Part shown: positions 58,303 to 64,000 of the stretch, piece after piece
How positions within the stretch are numbered: position 1 is the stretch's first letter
Layout of the letters: the number at the start of each line of letters is the position of its first letter
Origin: Streptomyces sp. A2-16
GTDB taxonomy: Bacteria; Actinomycetota; Actinomycetes; Streptomycetales; Streptomycetaceae
Assembly: GCF_018128905.1 (NCBI RefSeq)
Contig: NZ_CP063808.1
Coordinates: forward strand, 372,001-436,000
Length of the DNA: 64,000 nt
Direction: 5' to 3'
Notes under the pieces: model-generated
What the model was told of the DNA's origin: nothing
The model's database searches: none
What the model saw: the letters and a program-made list of their open reading frames with translations, nothing else
Made by a program: the position numbers and the translations under genes

Positions 58303-59163
58303 ATGACCGCTTCCCCGACCGCTGCCACGACCGTCCTGTTCGAATGCACCTACCAGGGCCGCCGCCACCTCGGCCTCGGTCTGCCCCGGGAGGGCGAGCC
58401 GCTGCGCCTCGTCCCGCTCGGCGACCGGAACCCGGCCGACCTGTTGCTCGCCGGTGACGAGCTCGCCGACGCCGAGACGGTGACCGTCCCCGCCGGCGAG
58501 GTGACCCTCAGGCCGCCGCTGCTGCCCGACCACCCCGGCGGCGCGATGGTCGGCGGCTTCATGCAGACCCACAACGTCAAGGTGGACGCGGACACCCCGG
58601 CCCAGCCGAACTGGTTCCTCAAAGGCCTCGGTGACGTGCTGAAACTCCCCGGGCAGGACCTGCGCGCACCCGCCGGGTCCGTCGCGCTCACCGAGGAGGC
58701 GGAGGTCGTCCTCGTCTACGTCACCGACGCGGCGGGCGAACCCCGTTATGTCGGCTACACCTTCGGCAACGACCTCACCGACATCGGCCGCTTCCGGCGC
58801 CACCGCGGCCACCTGTCCTACGCCAAGCTCTGCGACGCGGCCGTGGCGCCCTGGCTGTTCCTGGGCGAGCCCCCGCGGCACGTCACCGGGCACGTGACGA
58901 TCGAGCGGGACGGCGAGCCTTCGTGGCGGGGCGAGTTCACCACCGGCACCAAGGCCCTGCACTACGGCCTCGACGCCATCATGTCCGAGCTGTTCTCCTA
59001 CGACGCCCTGAGCACCCCGGGCCGGGTGCACTACGTCTACCTCGGCGCCGACCGCAGCAGCTTCCACGCCGGCTTCCGGATCGCCGACGGCGACCGCGTC
59101 ACCCTGGACTTCGCGAGCCACGGGGTCACCCTGTCCAACACCGTGCGCTGCGAGGGAGCGTGA
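58303..59163 (+). CDS. FAH-family (AraD1/GguC-like) hydrolase or isomerase
   Basis: The 286-residue protein starts at ATG 58303 behind CAGGAA. FAH-fold marks are AQPNWFLKG, the metal Glu pair in LTEEAEVVLVYV, and YVGYTFGNDLTDIG with the third ligand Asp; TGTKALHYGLDAIMSELF follows. Family reactions include C-C bond cleavage of beta-diketones, 2-keto-acid hydration and tautomerisation. The C-terminal beta domain (YLGADRSSFHAGFRIADGD) is like GguC-type members. It overlaps the acyltransferase by four bases. Confidence 0.85.
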   Translation: MTASPTAATTVLFECTYQGRRHLGLGLPREGEPLRLVPLGDRNPADLLLAGDELADAETVTVPAGEVTLRPPLLPDHPGGAMVGGFMQTHNVKVDADTPAQPNWFLKGLGDVLKLPGQDLRAPAGSVALTEEAEVVLVYVTDAAGEPRYVGYTFGNDLTDIGRFRRHRGHLSYAKLCDAAVAPWLFLGEPPRHVTGHVTIERDGEPSWRGEFTTGTKALHYGLDAIMSELFSYDALSTPGRVHYVYLGADRSSFHAGFRIADGDRVTLDFASHGVTLSNTVRCEGA

Positions 59164-60503
59164 GCGGGCGCGAGGGGGAGCGCGCACTCAGCGACACGGA
59201 GGCCGCGTTCGCCTACACCCACGCCCTGACGCGCGGCGGCGGCCGGCTCACCACCTCCTTCACGGTGCACGGCACGTTCGCACCGGAGCGGGTGGAGCGG
59301 GCCGTCCGGCGCTGGCTCGGCCGGCTGCCGCTGCTGTCGCTGCGGATCGCCGGCACCGAGGGCGGGCTGTGCTTCCGGCAGGGGACACCGGCCGCCCTCC
59401 GCACGGAGCCGGATCCGGTGGACTCCGCCGTCGCCACGTGGGCCGGGGCGGACGACACGGTGGCGGGGGAGCGGTTGTGGCGGCTGCGGGCAGGACCGGG
59501 CCAGGCGGGGACGACGCGCTTCCGCCTGACCCTCCACCCCGCGATCTGTGACGGATACTCCGTCGGCCGTTTCGTACGGCCCCTGCTGGACGCCCTGTTC
59601 GACACCCCCGGCCCCGACGCCGCCGACCGCTCGGCGCGGGCGCTGCCGCCCGACACCGACGAACTCACCTACGAGGGCGGCGGCGGGTGTGTGTGCGGGG
59701 TCTGCGGGGCCGGTTCGGCGCGACGGACCGGGGCGGCGACAGTGCACCGGGACGGGCGCGGGGACCGGCGGAGTCACGGGCGGACCTCGGGAGTCGGTGA
59801 ACGCGCGGCCGGGCCCGTGTCCGAGCTCCGGGGCGGGTCGGGGGCCGGGCCACGTGACGGTCGTGCGGCCGGTGTCGTGACGCTCGCGCTCACACCGTAC
59901 GAGAGTCGTCGGCTGCGCGACTGGTGCGGGGCCGGGCAGGTGACGGTGAGCGGGTTCCTCACGACCGTCCTGGCCGACGCGCTCGCCCGGGAGACCGGCC
60001 GCACGGAGGTCACCGCGGCCACGGCGATGTCCCTGCGCCGGCGGTATGCCGAGCGCACGCTGATCGCCGAACCGGGATGTGTCCTGGGGATCGTGCGGGC
60101 CCGGTTGAACGCCGGGGCGGCCGGTGATCCGCTGGGCCGGGCGCGGGCGAACGCGGCGGTGCTGTGCTCGGCCGGGCGGACCTGGCGCCCGGAGCGGCGG
60201 GCGCACGCCGGGATCCGTCATGCGGTCGAGCGGGAGACGACGGCCCGTGGACCCGAGGTGTGCGTCGTCGACGCCGGTTCGGTCGACACCGCGCTCGGTC
60301 CGCACGCCGCCAGGATCACGGGGCTCCGTACCGTCGCGGCCCGTGGCGCAGGCAGGCCCGGGAGCTCGCTGTATCTGTCCTCCTTCAAGGGCGCTCTGAC
60401 CGTGGCCCTCGCCTCACGGGGGCTCGGTGAGGGCTGGGCGGCGAGGGCGGAGCGGGAGCTGAGCGAGGCCGTGCTGACGCGGCCCGTTTCCGTGCGTTTG
60501 TGA
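59160..60503 (+). CDS. PapA/condensation-like acyltransferase with altered HHxxxDG
   Basis: The 447-residue protein starts at GTG 59160 in the FAH stop. The N-terminal half is of the BAHD/condensation fold (FTVHGTFAPERVERAVRRWLGRLPLLSLRI in outline); its active-site line is LTLHPAICDGYS, with His126, Pro127 and Asp131, so the second, catalytic His of HHxxxDG is Pro. The C-terminal half resembles PapA5-type acyltransferases (VTVSGFLTTVLADALARETGR). A Gly/Arg/Cys-rich insert fills about residues 172-235. It may be a non-catalytic partner or use another base. Confidence 0.78.
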   Translation: MSGREGERALSDTEAAFAYTHALTRGGGRLTTSFTVHGTFAPERVERAVRRWLGRLPLLSLRIAGTEGGLCFRQGTPAALRTEPDPVDSAVATWAGADDTVAGERLWRLRAGPGQAGTTRFRLTLHPAICDGYSVGRFVRPLLDALFDTPGPDAADRSARALPPDTDELTYEGGGGCVCGVCGAGSARRTGAATVHRDGRGDRRSHGRTSGVGERAAGPVSELRGGSGAGPRDGRAAGVVTLALTPYESRRLRDWCGAGQVTVSGFLTTVLADALARETGRTEVTAATAMSLRRRYAERTLIAEPGCVLGIVRARLNAGAAGDPLGRARANAAVLCSAGRTWRPERRAHAGIRHAVERETTARGPEVCVVDAGSVDTALGPHAARITGLRTVAARGAGRPGSSLYLSSFKGALTVALASRGLGEGWAARAERELSEAVLTRPVSVRL

Positions 60504-60570
60504 AACCGCAGGTGACAGCGGTTCGGTGACGCCGACTCGGCAAAGTCGTACTCGGGGATCGGCCCTCGTC

Positions 60571-60602
60571 TTGAAAACAAAGAGTTCGTTCTCTATTTTT
60601 TT
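60571..60602 (+). promoter_or_regulatory. Promoter with embedded candidate GBL-receptor operator (copy 2)
   Basis: TTGAAA (60571-60576), 17 bases, then TATTTT (60594-60599) make a near-consensus promoter. AAACAAA-N9-CTCTATTTT (60575-60599) matches the afsA promoter element at every defined base and in the same orientation to the downstream gene. It starts 68 bases after the acyltransferase stop and ends about 56 bases before the transposase-derived gene. Confidence 0.75.
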
Positions 60603-60657
60603 GGAGGGGGCTCCGAACCGGCGGGGTCCGCCCACTCCAGAGAAAGGGGGACGCGAC

Positions 60658-62124
60658 ATGGTGAGGGCGTTTTCCACGGTGGCTCCCGGGCCTGGCGCTA
60701 CGGCGGCCACGCGCACGGCCGCATCCGCGCCGCGGGTCCGGACCGGCTCCCCGGACCACCCCGCCTTCGACGCCCATGACGCCGCTCCCGGCGCCGCTCC
60801 TGGCGCCCCCGATGCCCTCCACGCCTTCGTCGCGGAGATCTTCGAGCGACTGCCCCGCGCCGACCAGCGCCGATGGGCCCATCTCTACACGCGGGGCCTG
60901 CTGATGACACCGGGCCGCAAGACGGTACGGCGGCTCGCGGCCTCCGTGTCGGACTCGGCCACGGCGGCCCAGGCCCTGCACCAGTTCGTCAACGCCAGCC
61001 CGTGGGACTGGGAGCCGGTCCGCGCCCGGCTGGCCGACTGGGTGGTGCGCAGGTCGGGGCCCCGAGCCCTGCTCCTCGGTACGGCGGTGCTGCCCAAGCG
61101 CGGTGACCGTTCCTGCGGAGTGCACCGCCGCTTCGTCCCGCAGGAGGGCCGTACCGTCAACTGCCAGGTCGGCATCGGTGCGTTCCTCGCCGCGGACCGG
61201 GCGACGGTCCCCGTCGACTGGCGGTTGCTGCTGCCCGGAGCCTGGTCCGCGGACCCACAGGTACGCGACCGGGCCCGCGTCCCCGAGAACGCCGCCGGCA
61301 CCCAGGACTCGGGCGCGGCCCAGGCGCTGGATCTGGTGGACGGGGTCGAGCGCAGCCTGCCCGGCTCCGGAACCGGCACGGACACCGAGCCTGACGGGGT
61401 GCCCGTCGTCGCCGACCTGGTCGGCTTCGCGGACACCACGGCACTGGCCGCCGGGCTCGTGGCCCGACGGCGCCGTTTCGTGGTGGCGGTACCCGGGGAT
61501 CTGGTGGTCGTACCCGACCGGGCCGGGGCCGCGGCCAAGGCCGGGGCCCGGGGATCGGGGGGTTCCTGGGGGGTCGGCGGTTGTGGGGCCTCCGGGTTCC
61601 CCGGAGTCTCGGGCGTGGTCGGCGCCGGTGCCGTTGCCGTGCGGGCCGTTGTGCCCGGTGGTGGTCTGCCCGTGCGGGAGCTCCTCGCCGCCCATGACGC
61701 CCGGTCGGCGGGGCGGCCCCCGGCGGCGCCCGTGGTGCCCGTGCGTCTCCCCGGTATCCCCGTCCCCCTCCGGCTGACCGTCGAGCGGCGCCCGAGCGCG
61801 TCCGGCGGCGACCGGTTCTGGCTCACCGACCTCGTGGACCGGCCCGTATCCGAGGTGCCGGCTCTGGCCCGGCTGCACTCGGGCGCCGCCGACACCATGG
61901 AGCGGCTCGCCGACGACTTCGGACTGCGCGCCTTCGAAGGGCGCTCGTACCCCGGCTGGCACCACCACATGACGCTGGTCTCCGCCGCCTTCGCCTACCG
62001 CGCCCTCGGCCGCGCGGCCATGCCCCCCACCCGCCCCGCCCGCGCCTCGCGCGGACCCCAGCCCGGCCGTCCGCCACGCCGGGCGCGGACCCTGACGACA
62101 CCGACACGAACGGGATGCTCCTGA
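60658..62124 (+). CDS. Domesticated IS701-like transposase-derived protein
   Basis: The 488-residue protein starts at ATG 60658 behind AAAGGGGG. IS701/PF13546 features are seen: FERLPRADQRRWAHLYTRGLL, QFVNASPWDW, LPKRGDRSCGVHRRFVPQEGRTVNCQVG, LLLPGAWSADPQ, VVADLVGFAD and PGWHHHMTL. The first catalytic Asp, normally in a DDTG motif, is lost (ALLLGTAVL, Gly141). A Gly-rich insert covers 286-330 and the final Glu region (ADTMERLADDF) is also diverged. No inverted repeats flank it. It overlaps the MFS gene, so it belongs to the operon, not to an active element. Confidence 0.82.
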   Translation: MVRAFSTVAPGPGATAATRTAASAPRVRTGSPDHPAFDAHDAAPGAAPGAPDALHAFVAEIFERLPRADQRRWAHLYTRGLLMTPGRKTVRRLAASVSDSATAAQALHQFVNASPWDWEPVRARLADWVVRRSGPRALLLGTAVLPKRGDRSCGVHRRFVPQEGRTVNCQVGIGAFLAADRATVPVDWRLLLPGAWSADPQVRDRARVPENAAGTQDSGAAQALDLVDGVERSLPGSGTGTDTEPDGVPVVADLVGFADTTALAAGLVARRRRFVVAVPGDLVVVPDRAGAAAKAGARGSGGSWGVGGCGASGFPGVSGVVGAGAVAVRAVVPGGGLPVRELLAAHDARSAGRPPAAPVVPVRLPGIPVPLRLTVERRPSASGGDRFWLTDLVDRPVSEVPALARLHSGAADTMERLADDFGLRAFEGRSYPGWHHHMTLVSAAFAYRALGRAAMPPTRPARASRGPQPGRPPRRARTLTTPTRTGCS

Positions 62125-63365
62125 TGGCCCTCCCCAAGGCGTTCTGGCTGCTGTGGTGCGGCCAGACCGTCAGCCGGCTCGGCACCCTCGCCCCCGCCTT
62201 CCTCGTCCTCTACCTGGAGCAGAACGGCCTCGTCGCCCCCGGCACGACCCCGCTCGTCGTCGGCCTCTTCGGCGCCGGAGTGGTGCTGTCCGGGCTGGTG
62301 GGAGGCGCGGTCGCCGATCTGATCGGACCGCGGCGCACCATCGTCGCGGCCCAGCCGTTCACCGCAGGGATGGCCCTGCTGTTCGCCGTCGCCGACAATG
62401 TGGTCGCGCTGTGCGCGCTGTCGTTGATCACCGGTTTCCTGTCGGCCGTCGACCGCCCCGCCGGGGCCGGGCTGATCTCCGCGATCGTGCCCCCGGAGCA
62501 GTTCTCGAAGGCGTACAGCCTCTTCCTGGTGGGCTTCAACATCGGCATGTCGCTCAGCCCCGTGCTCTCCGGGTTCCTGCTCGAAGTCAGCCCCGGCGCC
62601 CTCTTTGTCGTCTGGGCGGTCTCCAGCCTGCTGTACGCGGCGCTGGTGTTCGCGGTGCCCGCGGACCCCGTGCCCCGGGCCGCCGACCGGCCCAGCGGAG
62701 TCGCGGCCGCCCTCGCATCGGCGGCGCGCGGCATCGCCGAGCCCTTCCGCACCCCGGTCCTGGTCGCCTTCCTGCTGCTGACCTTCCTGCTGGCCTGCAT
62801 CTACCTCCAGGTCAACTCCGCGCTCCCGCTGGACATGCGCGACAGCGGGCTGACCGCCGGGGGCATCGGATTCGTCCTCGCGGTCAACGCGGTGCTGTCC
62901 GTCCTGCTCCTGCCGCTCGTGCCCCGGCTCGTCGGCCGGCTGCGCCCGCACGTCCCGCTGATGATGGCCGCCGCCTTCATGGCCGTCGGCTTCGGCGCCA
63001 ACGTCCTGGCCGACGGCATGGTCTCCTTCACTCTCGCCACCGTCGTCTGGACGCTCGGCGAGGTGCTGTGGGCCCCCATGTCCGCGACCTTCATCGCCGA
63101 CCGGGCACCCGCCGGACGCAGCAGCACCTACCAGGGCTCCTACTTCTTCGCCTGGAACGCCGCGTTCGTCGTCGGCAGCCCCGCCGGCCTCGCCCTCGCC
63201 CACGCCCACGGCTACGGAGCGCTGTGGATGTCCGTCCTCGGCCTCGGGTGCGCGGTGACGCTCGGCTTCGCCCTGCTGCCCCGGCTCACGGGCTTCACGA
63301 AGGCTCCGGCACCCCCAAGCGACCACCTCGACACCGCAGAACAGCTGACCCGAGAGACAAGGTGA
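62115..63365 (+). CDS. MFS exporter
   Basis: The 416-residue protein starts at ATG 62115 inside the previous gene (ATG 62124, joined as TGATG, is nearly as likely). About 12 helices are visible; LIGPRRTIVAAQPF and FLSAVDRPAGAGLISAIVPPEQ in loop 2-3 and 4-5 regions fit the drug-exporter MFS group, with STYQGSYFFAWNAAFVVGSPAGLAL in the second half. It would export the cluster product or a signal. It is co-transcribed with the transposase-derived gene and an SDR. Confidence 0.9.
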   Translation: MLLMALPKAFWLLWCGQTVSRLGTLAPAFLVLYLEQNGLVAPGTTPLVVGLFGAGVVLSGLVGGAVADLIGPRRTIVAAQPFTAGMALLFAVADNVVALCALSLITGFLSAVDRPAGAGLISAIVPPEQFSKAYSLFLVGFNIGMSLSPVLSGFLLEVSPGALFVVWAVSSLLYAALVFAVPADPVPRAADRPSGVAAALASAARGIAEPFRTPVLVAFLLLTFLLACIYLQVNSALPLDMRDSGLTAGGIGFVLAVNAVLSVLLLPLVPRLVGRLRPHVPLMMAAAFMAVGFGANVLADGMVSFTLATVVWTLGEVLWAPMSATFIADRAPAGRSSTYQGSYFFAWNAAFVVGSPAGLALAHAHGYGALWMSVLGLGCAVTLGFALLPRLTGFTKAPAPPSDHLDTAEQLTRETR

Positions 63366-63371
63366 CCCGGC

Positions 63372-64000
63372 ATGTCCGCACCCACCCCCCGCACCGCCCT
63401 GCTGATCGGCGCCGCCGGAGGCATCCTCAAGGAGGTCTCGCGCCGACTCGCCGAAGAGGGCCACACCCTCGTCCTGTTCGACCGTGACGAGAACGCCGTG
63501 CACCGGCTCGCCGAGGAACTGGGCCGGCTCACCAAGGTCGAGGCCGTCGTCGGCGACATCACCGACATCCCGGCCGCGGAACGCCAGTTGACCGACATCG
63601 TCGACCGGTTCGCCCCGTCGATCCTGGTCAACGGCGTCGGTGGCGACACCCGCGTCATCGGCTACGCCGACCTGGCCCGGGACCACTTCGACCAGACGTA
63701 CCTGGAGAACGTGGTCAGCAGCTGGATCGCGGTCAAGGTGTGCGCCCCGCGCATGGCCGCCGACGGCTACGGCCGCATCGTCAACTTCGCCTCGGCGGGC
63801 GGCCGTACGTACAGCCACTTCAACAACGCCGCGTACGTCGGCGCCAAGGCCGCCGTGATCGGCATGACCAAGCAGATGGCCTACGAGCTGGCCGGCACCG
63901 GCGTGGTGGCCAACGTCGTCGCCCACGGACCGATCGCGACCGACCGCGTGGCCGGCGCCTTCGAGCGCCGCACCGAGGAGTCCAAGAAGGACGTCATGTC
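63372..64000 (+). CDS. Short-chain dehydrogenase, partial (runs off the window)
   Basis: The gene starts at ATG 63372 behind AAGGTGA, seven bases after the MFS stop, and 209 codons are visible without a stop. The fold is SDR: IGAAGGILKEVSRRLAEEGHTLVLFDRD, NGVGG in place of NNAG, Ser in FASAGGRTYS, and YVGAK for Tyr-x3-Lys. The cofactor loop GAAGGIL differs from TGxxxGIG. The Asp in VLFDRD indicates NAD(H) preference. Dehydrogenation of a cluster intermediate is likely; the C-terminus lies beyond 64000. Confidence 0.88.
   Translation, partial: MSAPTPRTALLIGAAGGILKEVSRRLAEEGHTLVLFDRDENAVHRLAEELGRLTKVEAVVGDITDIPAAERQLTDIVDRFAPSILVNGVGGDTRVIGYADLARDHFDQTYLENVVSSWIAVKVCAPRMAADGYGRIVNFASAGGRTYSHFNNAAYVGAKAAVIGMTKQMAYELAGTGVVANVVAHGPIATDRVAGAFERRTEESKKDVM

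Noticed and set aside
60658..62124. Active insertion sequence
   Set aside because: First catalytic Asp is missing, no terminal inverted repeats or target duplications were seen, and the gene overlaps an MFS gene.

Overview
The window reads as a chromosomal segment of a Streptomyces species. Base composition is very GC-rich with strong third-position GC bias. GTG and TTG starts are common, many genes overlap by ATGA or GTGA, and there are lineage markers: an SsgA-like sporulation protein, an AfsA-type gamma-butyrolactone (GBL) synthase beside an ArpA/ScbR-type TetR receptor, a SLATT protein and OvmZ-like proteins. No rRNA, tRNA, CRISPR array or intact insertion sequence was found.

Left part (1-47 kb) is mostly conserved chromosome. 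It holds an ethanolamine locus (partial permease, eutB, eutC); a diacylglycerol-kinase-like gene divergent from purA; a Tat-exported 5'-nucleotidase; a three-gene operon of secreted I36-type inhibitor-like proteins and a lipoprotein, divergent from an ECF sigma factor; a GntR regulator with a class III aminotransferase; a DJ-1/MarR operon with duplicated operators; SLATT; YbaB, RecR and DUF5063; an SsgA-like gene; a two-component system; aspartokinase and aspartate-semialdehyde dehydrogenase; a SigE-like sigma factor with its membrane partner; SURF1; an S9 peptidase; a Castor/Pollux-like RCK channel; a permease/TIGR03943 pair; an amidohydrolase; a glycosyltransferase; a 1327-residue STAND NTPase with 14 WD40 repeats; an ArsR/P-type ATPase operon; and a LysR/EamA pair.

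Right part (47.6-64 kb, running off the end) is an accessory, signalling-controlled gene cluster. AfsA (minus) and a GBL receptor (plus) are divergent, followed by an epimerase-like protein, a second receptor-like TetR, a short-chain dehydrogenase and a nitrilase-family hydrolase. After a strong terminator and a structured leader come an OvmZ-like/HTH pair, then a compact operon: GH3-type acyl-adenylating ligase, Cys-nucleophile alpha/beta hydrolase, enolase-superfamily enzyme, FAH-family enzyme and PapA/condensation-like acyltransferase. Next are a transposase-derived protein lacking its first catalytic Asp, an MFS exporter and a second SDR. There is no PKS or NRPS module in view, so the product is probably a small, ligase-assembled molecule.

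The strongest new signal is a promoter-operator module found twice, 12 kb apart. An AAACAAA-N9-CTCTATTTT element lies between the -35 and -10 of afsA and, in the same orientation to the gene, between the -35 and -10 of the transposase-derived gene. This suggests that the GBL receptor controls both hormone synthesis and the domesticated transposase gene with the MFS/SDR genes behind it. Several proteins of the cluster also carry changed catalytic residues: YxxxK to AxxxR, HHxxxDG to HPxxxDG, GxSxG to GxCxG, and a lost DDE Asp.
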